Source: Kineosporiaceae bacterium (GTDB lineage Bacteria > Actinomycetota > Actinomycetes > Actinomycetales > Angustibacteraceae). From it: a stretch of 20,501 bases of DNA. The notes below the pieces were generated by a model. It was not told the origin of the DNA and made no database searches. It saw only the letters and a program-made list of their open reading frames with translations. Below, in pieces: positions 7,919 through 15,300 of the stretch. Every line of letters starts with the position of its first letter. Within the stretch, counting starts at the first letter, position 1. The position numbers were made by a program, and so were the translations under genes. The stretch lies in NCBI GenBank assembly GCA_027345905.1, contig DAIETC010000034.1, positions 1-20,501 of the forward strand, given 5' to 3'.

Positions 7919-7946
7919 TGTGACGAACGACGCGACTTTGGTCACA
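7919..7946. repeat. Widely spaced inverted repeat TGTGAC-N16-GTCACA between the lipid kinase and whiB1 genes
   Basis: Perfect 6-bp arms (7919-7924 and 7941-7946) enclose 16 bp. The half-sites match the Crp half-site TGTGA, but the spacing is wrong for a single Crp dimer. It could be a weak hairpin after the lipid kinase gene, two isolated half-sites, or chance. Apart from this repeat, the Crp-type operator, the Shine-Dalgarno sequence and a weak -10 candidate, the 228-bp gap 7765-7992 shows no gene. Confidence 0.35.
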
Positions 7947-7992
7947 CTGCGCAACCGCGGCCGGTTCGCCGTCCTGCCCGGACCGCCTCAGG

Positions 7993-8940
7993 CTAGGCGC
8001 TCAGGACGCGCAGCGCGCGGGGAACGGCCGTGAGGCGCACGCCCCGCACCTGGCCAAGGTAGTCGCCGTCGGCCTGCAGGGCGACCTCGGCGCTGGAGCG
8101 CACCTGAACCCACGGCAGGTCATGGGCGCTGAACGTGTGGCTTTGCGGTGGGGGTCGCCCGGTCAGCATCCGCGTCACTGAGGTGAGCGTGCCGGCTACG
8201 CTCATTCCCCGGGGTGCAGAGACGTCGATGCCCAGGTCGAAGGACGCCCGCGGGGTGGGGCGCAACCGATGCGGGCCCAGATAGGACCACGGGTCGGTGT
8301 TGGTCGCGATGATCATCGCCAGGTCGCGCACCTGCCCGAGCGGGCTGGTCAGCGACAGCGGAGCGGCGCTGCGGTCCAGTGCGGACCAGGCCCGCACGGT
8401 CGACACGGCGTACCGCAGGCCCGAGGCCCGCCGTCCGCGCCGCCGGGCGGCCTCGACTCGCGCGATTGCCTCGGCGTCCAGGCCGAGCCCGGCGTTGAGC
8501 ACCACCCAGCGGTCCGCGACGGCATGGGGGTTCGGGCCGGTGACCTGCAGCCGAGCCAGGCCGAGCCGACGTCCGCTGTCGTGCACGAGGGCGTGGGCGA
8601 GCAGCCGGGCCGAGCGCACCGGGTTGCGCGGCTGGCCGAGAGTACGAGTGAGCACGTTCGCGGCCCCGCCGGGCACCACGCCCAGCGTCGGCACGTCCTG
8701 CCCCGGGCCGTGCTCCAGGAGGCCGTCGACCACTTCGCCCACCGTGCCGTCACCGCCGAACACGACCACGGCGTCCCGCCCCGCCCGACGGCCCATGGCC
8801 GCCAGCTCGCGGGCGTGGCCGCGGTGGTTGGTGCGCTCGACGTCCACCTTGGCCACGGCGGCCAGAACGGACTCGACCGCGCGCAACGCCCGGTCGTTCG
8901 CGGTGGTCGCCACGTGGTTGACGACCAGCAGGACCCGCAC
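7993..8940 (-). CDS. Diacylglycerol kinase-family lipid kinase
   Basis: The family phosphorylates a lipid hydroxyl (diacylglycerol, sphingoid or related) with ATP at the inner membrane face; the substrate here is unknown. The 315-aa protein has the DAGK catalytic pattern: VRVLLVVNHVATTA (1-14), VVVFGGDGTVGEVVDGLL with nucleotide-binding GGDGT at 62-66, GVVPGGAANVLTRTLG (88-102) and, near the C-terminus, ADGDYLG (290-296), where most relatives have DGE. There is no signal peptide or membrane helix. The frame is open upstream to 9105, but that would run across the divergent gene. GTG8940 starts exactly where homology begins and lies 7 nt after a TACGCT box. I recall the equivalent position next to whiB1 in M. 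tuberculosis (Rv3218) as holding the same family. Confidence 0.88.
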   Translation of the reverse strand: MRVLLVVNHVATTANDRALRAVESVLAAVAKVDVERTNHRGHARELAAMGRRAGRDAVVVFGGDGTVGEVVDGLLEHGPGQDVPTLGVVPGGAANVLTRTLGQPRNPVRSARLLAHALVHDSGRRLGLARLQVTGPNPHAVADRWVVLNAGLGLDAEAIARVEAARRRGRRASGLRYAVSTVRAWSALDRSAAPLSLTSPLGQVRDLAMIIATNTDPWSYLGPHRLRPTPRASFDLGIDVSAPRGMSVAGTLTSVTRMLTGRPPPQSHTFSAHDLPWVQVRSSAEVALQADGDYLGQVRGVRLTAVPRALRVLSA

Positions 8941-8973
8941 CCCAGTCAGCGTAGAGGGCGTTACGGTGGGCGC
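8941..8973. promoter_or_regulatory. 33-bp divergent promoter with two leaderless -10 boxes
   Basis: The gap between the two start codons holds TACGCT on the minus strand (8953-8948), 7 nt before the lipid-kinase GTG, and TACGGT on the plus strand (8962-8967), 6 nt before the membrane-protein GTG. Each promoter's -35 zone must therefore fall inside the other gene's start region, so RNA polymerase binding in the two directions is probably mutually exclusive. No Shine-Dalgarno sequence is present for either gene. Confidence 0.55.
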
Positions 8974-9351
8974 GTGCCGCAGCCTGACCCCGCCAGTGCG
9001 CGGCACGAGAGCGGGGGCTGGCCGCTGGCCGCGGCCGCGACCCTCGCCCTGCAGGGGATCGTGGTGCTGGCCTTCGCCGTGTTCTACCTCCTGGAGCAGG
9101 CGCATGCGTCCTCGACGTTCGCCGTCCTGGGCTCGGTGGTGTTGTTCGTGGTCGCCGGTGTGGGGCTGCTCGTGGTCGCGCGCGGACTGCTCGAGGGCCG
9201 GCGCTGGGCCCGCTCGCCCGCCCTGACCTGGCAGATCGTCTGCCTGCCGGTGGCCTACGGGCTGTTCCAGGGGGGCCTGTGGTACGCCGGGGTGCCGCTA
9301 GGCGTGTCCGCTCTGGTGATCTTGCGTGGGCTGTTCGCCGGCCAGCGCTAG
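8974..9351 (+). CDS. Small four-helix integral membrane protein
   Basis: The 125-aa protein has a short hydrophilic N-terminus (MPQPDPASARHESGG) and four hydrophobic segments at about 17-40, 47-72, 82-101 and 104-122. The third and fourth form a helical hairpin joined by 'FQGGLWYAGVP'. It belongs to a conserved actinobacterial membrane family without known function. By position it corresponds to Rv3217c, annotated as I recall as an integral membrane protein beside the lipid kinase gene. GTG8974 is chosen over the far upstream open frame because of its TACGGT box and because upstream codons belong to the divergent gene. The last 54 bp overlap the GNAT gene in antisense. Pairing with a lipid kinase hints at a membrane-lipid role, but nothing proves it. 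Confidence 0.8.
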   Translation: MPQPDPASARHESGGWPLAAAATLALQGIVVLAFAVFYLLEQAHASSTFAVLGSVVLFVVAGVGLLVVARGLLEGRRWARSPALTWQIVCLPVAYGLFQGGLWYAGVPLGVSALVILRGLFAGQR

Positions 9352-9828
9352 CAGCTGCGCGCCGTCCATCCGGTAGTGCAGCCACTCGTCCATCGCGCGC
9401 GCGCCCATTGACTCGTAGAACCCGATCGAGGGCGCGTTCCAGCGCAGCACCCACCATTCCAGCCGGGCCCACCCGCGCTCCACTGCGGTGCGCGCCAGCT
9501 GGCGCAGCAGCGCCCGCCCAAGCCCGGCGCCGCGGTGCTCGGGGCGCACGTAGAGGTCTTCGAGCCAGATGCCGTGCCGTCCCGTCCAGGTCGAGAACGT
9601 GACGTACCAGACCGCCATGCCGACCAGCGACCCGGCGACCTCGACGACGAAGGCGTGGCTGCGGGCGCTCGACGCGTCCGGGGGGAACAGGGCCACCCGC
9701 AGGTGCTCCTCGGTGGCCTGGACGGCGTCGGGCTCGCGCTCGTACCGCGCCAGGTCACGCACCAGAACGAGCAGGTCGGGGACGTCGGTGGGCTCGGCGG
9801 GGCGGATCGTGAACGCGGTATCGGCCAT
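9298..9828 (-). CDS. GNAT N-acetyltransferase, diamine/thialysine-acetyltransferase-like
   Basis: It is expected to transfer acetyl from acetyl-CoA to an amino group. The 176-aa fold shows FTIRPAEPTDVPDLL (6-20), a central TWTGRHGIWLEDLYVRPEHR (80-99), the acetyl-CoA loop RGAGLGRALL (99-108), LEWWVLRWNAPSIGFYESMGA (123-143) with the usual Asn and Tyr, and MDEWLHYRM. The 'GIWLEDLYV...FEWWVL-W' series is close to spermidine/spermine and thialysine acetyltransferases, so a polyamine-like substrate is plausible but unproven. ATG9828 follows a TACCCT box by 7 nt. The last 17 residues lie past the conserved domain and are encoded opposite the fourth helix of the convergent membrane protein; they look like a dispensable tail created by the overlap. 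Confidence 0.9.
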   Translation of the reverse strand: MADTAFTIRPAEPTDVPDLLVLVRDLARYEREPDAVQATEEHLRVALFPPDASSARSHAFVVEVAGSLVGMAVWYVTFSTWTGRHGIWLEDLYVRPEHRGAGLGRALLRQLARTAVERGWARLEWWVLRWNAPSIGFYESMGARAMDEWLHYRMDGAQLLALAGEQPTQDHQSGHA

Positions 9829-9835
9829 GGCGCGA

Positions 9836-9841
9836 AGGGTA
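9836..9841 (-). promoter_or_regulatory. Predicted leaderless -10 box of the GNAT gene
   Basis: TACCCT on the minus strand fits TANNNT and is separated from the GNAT ATG by exactly 7 nt (TCGCGCC). There is no Shine-Dalgarno sequence. Confidence 0.5.
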
Positions 9842-9856
9842 GGTCACGCCACGTTC

Positions 9857-9912
9857 GCGCTGATCGGGGCAACTACGCATCGCCGGCGATGCGCAGTTGC
9901 CCCAATCAGCGC
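9857..9912. repeat. 56-bp palindromic element, copy 1
   Basis: A near-perfect palindrome with 26 of 28 positions pairing. The left arm starts GCGCTGATCGGGGCAACT, the centre is GCATCGCCGGCGATGC, and the right arm ends AGTTGCCCCAATCAGCGC. One of the two mismatches is a G-U pair in minus-strand RNA. It begins 23 bp after the subtilisin stop and could act as an intrinsic terminator for that transcript, although no U-tract follows. The second copy lies 2.4 kb away on the other side of the subtilisin gene. Confidence 0.9.
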
Positions 9913-9935
9913 TTTGCGCGCCGCAGCTGGTGGGC

Positions 9936-12149
9936 TCAGCTCACATGCACGTACAGCACGCTGTGCGCGATCTCACCTGTTTGTCCGCTCACGCGCAGCA
10001 TGCCCTCGTAGTCACCGGCCACCGTGCCCTTGGGCACCGTGACCGACAGCTGCACCGTCTTGGTCTCGCCCGTAGTGAGGGCGACGGACGACGTGGGCAC
10101 GCTGAACATCGCGTCGCCGGTTTGACTCAACGTCAGGCTCAGCGGACCTCCCGTGAGGTTGGTCAGCGTGACCATGGCGGTGCGGGTCTGGCCCGAGCCG
10201 CCGGGAACGCTGCCGAACGTCGTCGACACCGGGCCGATGGCCACCTGGGCCTTTTCGGCGGCGCCAACGTCGGCCAGGCCGGCCCCGATGATGTCCGGGT
10301 CGGTCACCTTGGTCGTGCCGTCCTTGAAGGAGGTGAGCTTGTCCTCTTGAGCGGTGTTGACGATGGCCGACCGCACCTGCGGTGCGGACCAGCCTGGGTG
10401 CTCGCCAAGGACCACTGCTGCTGCGCCCGCCAGGTGTGGCGACGACATCGAGGTCCCCTGGAAGAACGCCCAGCACGGCGGTGTGTCGCAGAATGACGCC
10501 GGAATCGCCGAGAGCACGTTCACGCCTGGCGCCACCAGGTCGGGCTTGACCCGCCAGTCCCGGTCGGTCGGCCCCTGGCTGGAGAACCCGGCCATGATGT
10601 TGTCATTGTCCGTGTTGATGTAGGCCAGGTCCTTGCCGACCGTGGCTGACTGGCCGCTCGCCGCCTTCAGGGCGCCGACGTCGGCCATCGAGACCTGGTA
10701 GGCCGGGACGGTGGGCTGGTTCGCGGTACCGTCCGCGCCCATCGCGACCGGGTCACCGGCGACGTTGTTCGCCACGAGCACCACGGCCGCGCCGGCGTTC
10801 TGCGCGTTGCGGATCTTGGTCGAGAAGCTGCAGGCCCCTCGCGAGATGACCGCGATCGTGCCGGTGAGGCTGCCAGCTTGCAGGGACGAGCAGGCCATGC
10901 TCAGCCCCCCCGGCCCGCTCGAGTCCAGAACCGCGGTGAGATTGGCGGTCGTGTCGACGCTCACGGTCTCGAAGTCGCCGGACGCCGCGCCGTACGTGTT
11001 GGTGCCCACGGTCACCGGGGCGCCGATGAAGTGGCCGACGCTGGAGGCTCCGGCGGTCAGGGCCTTGGCGGCCGAGCCGGGCGAGCCCACCGTGTAGTGG
11101 CCGGGGCCGCTGTTGCCCGCCGAGACCGCGACCACCATGCCGGCGTCGTCCAGGTTGTCGACCGCGATGGTCAGCAGATCCTGAATGCCCTGCGCCCCAC
11201 CGCCCAGGCTCATGTTGGCCACGTCCATGCCGTCGGTGTAGGCGGCCTGCAGCGCGTTGAGGATGTCCTCGCTGCGAGCGTTGTCCACGTGGCCGGGGAA
11301 GACGTTGTAGTTGCCGAGCAGCGCCGCCGGCGCGACACCGCTGACCCCGTACGGGATAGCCACGCCGTTGACGACGGCCGGCGTGCCGTAGTCGCACGCG
11401 ATGGTGCCGGCGACGTGCGTGCCGTGCTCCTGGACTGCCTCGGGGGTGTAGTGCCGGCTCGGGGCCTTGTTGTTGAACATCCTGGCGACGATGACCTTGC
11501 CGTTGGTGAGGGCGCCAGCCGGCACGGGCGAACCATCACTGAAGCACGGGTGCGTGACGTCGATGCCGGTGTCGATGACGGCCACCTTCACGCCGTCCCC
11601 GGCCCCGGGAACACCGCCCGCGTTGATCAGCGGCAGGTCGGGGTCGAGCGCAGTACTCGTGGTGCCCTGAGCTTCGGCCATCGGCGTGTAGAGCGCCTGG
11701 GGCGCCACCGAGACCACGCCGGGCGCCGAGCGCAGCGCTGCCAGGTTGGTGCCGTTGAGGCGCACGGCAACGGCGTTGAGGGCGACGTCGTACTCGCCGC
11801 TGACCCGGGCGGCGGGCGCGTGCGCCTTCAGCCAGCGCTTGAAGTCGTTTCGCTGGGCCGCCAGCTGCGCTCGGTAGGAGCGCACCGTCGCGGACGAGAA
11901 GTCGATCTTCTTGCCCGGCGCCGGCTTGGTGCGCGCGGCGGTGGCGAGCGGGTCGAGACGCAGCTGGACGATCGCCGAGGTCGCGTCCACGCCGCCGGCC
12001 TGCGCGGCGTCCGTGCTGGGGTTGGTCTGCGTGGGGGCGGGGGCGGCTACCGCGCCGGTGGCTGCGGCGCTGAGCGCCACCGCCGCGACAGTCGTGAGGG
12101 CAAGTGCTGTGCGTACGCCGAGGCGCGCACCGGTGGTGTGGGGTCGCAC
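9936..12149 (-). CDS. Secreted subtilisin-family (S8) serine protease with PA domain
   Basis: The 737-aa preproprotease has a basic N-terminus and hydrophobic core with likely signal cleavage after ATGAVA (about residue 36), an I9-type propeptide (about 57-155), a catalytic domain with the triad Asp193 (VAVIDTGID), His242 (EHGTHVAGTIA) and Ser567 (GTSMSSPHLAG), and oxyanion Asn346 (SAGNSG). A PA domain (about 385-505) is inserted between Asn346 and Ser567. A C-terminal beta-sandwich (about 640-735) resembles Fn3-like or choice-of-anchor domains. No C-terminal membrane anchor is seen, so it is probably released or wall-associated. GTG12149 is chosen because AAAGGAGA lies 3 nt before it and the signal peptide starts there; the frame is open to 12227. 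Both sides are marked by copies of a palindromic repeat. Confidence 0.95.
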   Translation of the reverse strand: MRPHTTGARLGVRTALALTTVAAVALSAAATGAVAAPAPTQTNPSTDAAQAGGVDATSAIVQLRLDPLATAARTKPAPGKKIDFSSATVRSYRAQLAAQRNDFKRWLKAHAPAARVSGEYDVALNAVAVRLNGTNLAALRSAPGVVSVAPQALYTPMAEAQGTTSTALDPDLPLINAGGVPGAGDGVKVAVIDTGIDVTHPCFSDGSPVPAGALTNGKVIVARMFNNKAPSRHYTPEAVQEHGTHVAGTIACDYGTPAVVNGVAIPYGVSGVAPAALLGNYNVFPGHVDNARSEDILNALQAAYTDGMDVANMSLGGGAQGIQDLLTIAVDNLDDAGMVVAVSAGNSGPGHYTVGSPGSAAKALTAGASSVGHFIGAPVTVGTNTYGAASGDFETVSVDTTANLTAVLDSSGPGGLSMACSSLQAGSLTGTIAVISRGACSFSTKIRNAQNAGAAVVLVANNVAGDPVAMGADGTANQPTVPAYQVSMADVGALKAASGQSATVGKDLAYINTDNDNIMAGFSSQGPTDRDWRVKPDLVAPGVNVLSAIPASFCDTPPCWAFFQGTSMSSPHLAGAAAVVLGEHPGWSAPQVRSAIVNTAQEDKLTSFKDGTTKVTDPDIIGAGLADVGAAEKAQVAIGPVSTTFGSVPGGSGQTRTAMVTLTNLTGGPLSLTLSQTGDAMFSVPTSSVALTTGETKTVQLSVTVPKGTVAGDYEGMLRVSGQTGEIAHSVLYVHVS

Positions 12150-12152
12150 GGG

Positions 12153-12160
12153 TCTCCTTT
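12153..12160 (-). promoter_or_regulatory. Shine-Dalgarno sequence of the subtilisin gene
   Basis: AAAGGAGA on the minus strand, followed by CCC and the GTG at 12149-12147. It decides the start against longer upstream candidates. Confidence 0.8.
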
Positions 12161-12200
12161 GGGCTGGCCGCCGGGCGGTCCGTCCGCGTGCGGCTCTCGG

Positions 12201-12206
12201 ACAGTA
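12201..12206 (-). promoter_or_regulatory. Candidate -10 box for the subtilisin gene
   Basis: TACTGT on the minus strand would start transcription near 12194, giving a leader of about 45 nt that includes the Shine-Dalgarno sequence. No recognisable -35 lies at the proper distance, so this is a weak call. Confidence 0.3.
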
Positions 12207-12233
12207 GCCGCAGGTTCGGCGTAGCACCAGGTT

Positions 12234-12261
12234 TAGGCCAGTTTTTGCCCAAGACGGCCTA
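12234..12261. repeat. Inverted repeat TAGGCC-N16-GGCCTA upstream of the subtilisin gene
   Basis: Perfect 6-bp arms enclose a T-rich spacer (GTTTTTGCCC...). It lies just upstream of the -35 zone of the candidate subtilisin promoter, where an activator or repressor could bind. Short arms make chance occurrence possible. Nothing else coding is seen between 12150 and 12296. Confidence 0.3.
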
Positions 12262-12296
12262 TGTGTCGAGGCATCTGCCCGTCGCCGCGGCCCGAA

Positions 12297-12354
12297 AGCG
12301 CTGATTGGGGCAACTACGCATCGCCGGCGATGCTTAGTTGCCCCAATCAGCGCT
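12297..12354. repeat. 58-bp palindromic element, copy 2
   Basis: The same element as at 9857-9912, with 28 of 29 positions pairing. The arms are AGCGCTGATTGGGGCAACTA and its complement, and the centre is the same GCATCGCCGGCGATGC. It lies immediately downstream of the EssC-like ATPase gene on the minus strand and upstream of the subtilisin gene. Its right arm is then duplicated in tandem (12333-12390). Confidence 0.9.
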
Positions 12355-12390
12355 GATCGCGCTTAGTTGCCCCAATCAGCGCTGATCGCG
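12333..12390. repeat. Perfect 29-bp tandem duplication of the palindrome arm, containing the ATPase stop codon
   Basis: Positions 12333-12361 and 12362-12390 are identical. Each unit holds the right arm of palindrome copy 2 plus CTGATCGCG, and contains the smaller palindrome ATCAGCGCTGAT. The second unit encodes the last eight residues (AISADWGN) and the TAA stop of the EssC-like ATPase. Sequence identity over both units implies a recent duplication or repair by slippage. Confidence 0.95.
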
Positions 12391-15300
12391 TTCGCGACCG
12401 TGCGCCCCACTTGCAGTGCCTGCTGTTCCCCGGCCACGACAAGCACCCCGCGGACGGGCCCGGGGCGGTCGGACAGCTCGACGCGTACACCCAGCAGGTC
12501 GCCGTCCGAGGCGGTTCCCGGTTGCAGCAGGACGCCGGTGCGGGCGCCACGTGCGCTGACGCTGGCACCGCGGAACAGCCCGAGCAGCGCCGAGGTGGCG
12601 CCAGCCAGGACGAGCGCCGTTGGTCCGCGCTGGCGGATGAGCGCGTCCAGCACCGCGTCGAGGGCGCTGTCGGCGAGCAGCTCGACATCGTCCACCAGGA
12701 CGCAGGTCTGCGGCTGGGCAGTGAGCTGGTCGGCGACGGAGCGCTCGTCGAACGGTCCGAGCACGGGCCAGGGGCCGGCGTCCAGCGGGGAAGAGCGGGG
12801 ACAGACGGCGAGCACCGCCGCGCCGACGCGGTGCAGCGTGTGGGCCATGGTGTGCAGGGCGGTGGAGCGTCCTGAGCCGGGCGGCCCGGCGACGAGGACG
12901 GACCGATGGGCATCCAGATCGAGCACCACGGGGTGCCCCTCGTCGCCCCCGATGCCCAGCAGGGCGCGGCGTCCGCCCGGGTTCGGGTGCACGACCTGCT
13001 CGATCTCGACGGACGCCGGCAGCTCGATCACGCGTACCCGGCCTACGGTTCGCGGGCTCGGCCAAGACGCCCGGGCCGCCTCGGCCGCCAACGCCACCGC
13101 CGGCGCCATGCCGCCCGTGGTCGCCGCGTTGATATGGGCCACCGCGGTGGCCTGGCCTGGCGTGCTGACCTGACCTGCCGCGGTGGCCAGCTGGACGCTT
13201 GCCCCGTCTCGGGTGCGCACGCCCCTACCGGGGGCCGGGTCGACGCTCAGACTCGCCACGGGAAGCCCCGCCAGCAACAGGTCGGTGGGATCAGTGACCC
13301 GCAGCAGTAGCCGCTCGGGCAGGACGGCGCTCAGGCGAGAGGTCAGCAGCGCCCGGTCGCCCGCGACGACCGCTCGCAGGCCGGCGGCGGGCCCGTCGCG
13401 CAACAGGGCGATGAGCTCCTCGCTCGCGCGGCCATGGTCGAGCTTGTCGAGAGACTCCACCAGCGCATCCCACCCATCCACGAGCAGCACGACCGGCGGT
13501 GCGTCGGCGTGGCCCTGGCCCAGCCGGTGGCGCACCTCGGCGCTGAGCCGGGCGACCAGCCGGGCCACGAGCCGGGGCTGGGCACGCGTCAGCAACGTCC
13601 CGGTGTGCGGCAGGGCCGCCAGGTCGCGCAGCTGTCCCGAGGCGGCGTCGATGACGTGCAGGTGCAGGTCGTCCGGTGACCAGGCCCGCGACAGGGCGAT
13701 CGCTAAGGTCGCCAGGGCAGTGGTTCGCCCGCTGCGGGGGCCGCCGCACAGGCCCAGGTGCCCGTCGGTGACAGGGTGCCAGCGCAGTGCGGGCTGTCGC
13801 TGCTGCTCGGGAAGGTCGACCAGCCCGATGGCGACGCCCTGGCCACAACGGCCAGAGGGCAACCCTTCCAGCGTCAGTGACGGCGGCAGGGGCGGCAACC
13901 AAGCCGTTGGGGCCGGTTCGACGCCAGCGGCCGATGTCGCTGCCTGCAGGCAGCGAACGATGCGGTGCAGGTCCTCTTCCGGTTGCTCCTCGACGCCCCC
14001 GGCACAGGCCCTAGCAGGACCGCCGGCACAGGCCCCAGCAGGACCGCCGGCACAGGCCCCAGCAGGACCGCCGGCACAAGCCCCGGCAGCACCCCCGGCG
14101 TCCGGCCCTGCACAGGTGCCGGGAGCACCGCCGGCACAGGCCCCAGCAGGACCGCCGGCACAGGCCCCGGCAGCACCGCCGGCGTCCGGCCCTGCACAGG
14201 TGCCGGGAGCACCGCCGGGGCGGAGCCCGGGATCCGTCCCCGCATCGGTCCCCGCATCGGTCCCCCAATCGGTGCGCCGGACCGTGACGGCGTCCGGGTC
14301 GACGGGGCGCACCGAACCGCTCACGCGGGCCACCTGGATGGCTCGCAGCGGCTCAGACCCGCTGCGGCACAACGCCCGTCCTGGCGTGGCCGCCTCGAGT
14401 GCGGCGGCGTCCGGTGCGTCGATGACGTCATCGGAGTCGGCGCGGTCGCGTACCCGCAGGGCGATCCGTAGGTTGACGTTGGCCTTGATGTCGGCGCTGA
14501 CGATCCCGGCCGGGCGTTGGGTGGCGAGCACCAGGTGCACCCCGAGCGAACGCCCGACCGCCGCGACGCGCACCAGTCCGTTGACGAACGCCGGTAGCTC
14601 GTCGGCGAGCAGCCGGAACTCGTCGATGACCACGACGAGCCGGGGGATCGGTGGCAGGGCCGGGTCGGTGTCGCGCGCCTGCTGGTAGGCGCTCAGGTCG
14701 CTGCAGCCCAAGGCCTTCAGGGCGCGCTCGCGCCGGGTGAGCTCGGCACCGAGCGAGGTCAGGGCCCGCTGCGCGAGGTGCTCGTCCAGGTCGGTGACCA
14801 CTCCAGCGGTGTGCGGAAGCCCAGCGCAGGCACCGAAGGCGGCCCCGCCCTTGTAGTCGACGAGGACGAACGACAGTTCGTCCGGGCGGTTCGCTATGGC
14901 CAACGTCGTGACCAGGGTGCGCAGCAGCTCGGACTTGCCCGCCCCCGTCGTCCCAGCTATCAGCGCGTGCGGCCCGTCGCGGCACAGGTCGAGCCGCGCG
15001 GCACCTTCCGCGTCCATCCCGACCAGCACGGACGTCGTCGAGGGGGCGGCGCGCCAGGCCCGCGCGACCGCCTGCGGATCGGTGGGGTCGAGCTCGAGCA
15101 GGTCGCGCAGCCGGACTTCGCCGGGCAGTGCGGCGCCGCCGACTTCGGGGGTCGCGTCGCGCAGCCCGGCCAGAGCGCGGGCCACCGTCTCGGCCCAGCC
15201 GTAGCTCACACCGTCCCAGGACACCTGCGAGAACGCACCCTCGTCGCTGACCAGGCGCGCGCTCTCCGGGCCGATCTCGAAGGTCGCCCGGCACTCCCCG

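Noticed and set aside
8269..9105. Upstream extensions of the lipid kinase (to 9105) and of the membrane protein (to 8269)
   Set aside because: Each would run through the body of the other gene. Family similarity and -10 boxes place the starts at 8940 and 8974.
12150..12227. Upstream extension of the subtilisin to 12227
   Set aside because: It would put an Arg/Cys-rich stretch before a normal signal peptide; the AAAGGAGA sequence supports GTG12149.
9857..12390. MITE or insertion-sequence ends
   Set aside because: Each copy is a complete palindrome rather than a pair of separated terminal repeats, no target-site duplication is evident, and no transposase is in the window. It is kept only as a palindromic repeat of unknown origin.
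14001..14271. CRISPR-like array from regularly spaced repeats
   Set aside because: Units are contiguous or nested without unique spacers, lie inside a coding frame, and are multiples of three. No cas gene is present.
13183..14688. Plus-strand frame across the minisatellite with PPAQAPAG repeats resembling a Pro-Ala linker protein
   Set aside because: It lies wholly antisense to the EssC-like ATPase, whose P-loop domains continue in frame on both sides of the repeats. The rest of the plus frame has no domain.
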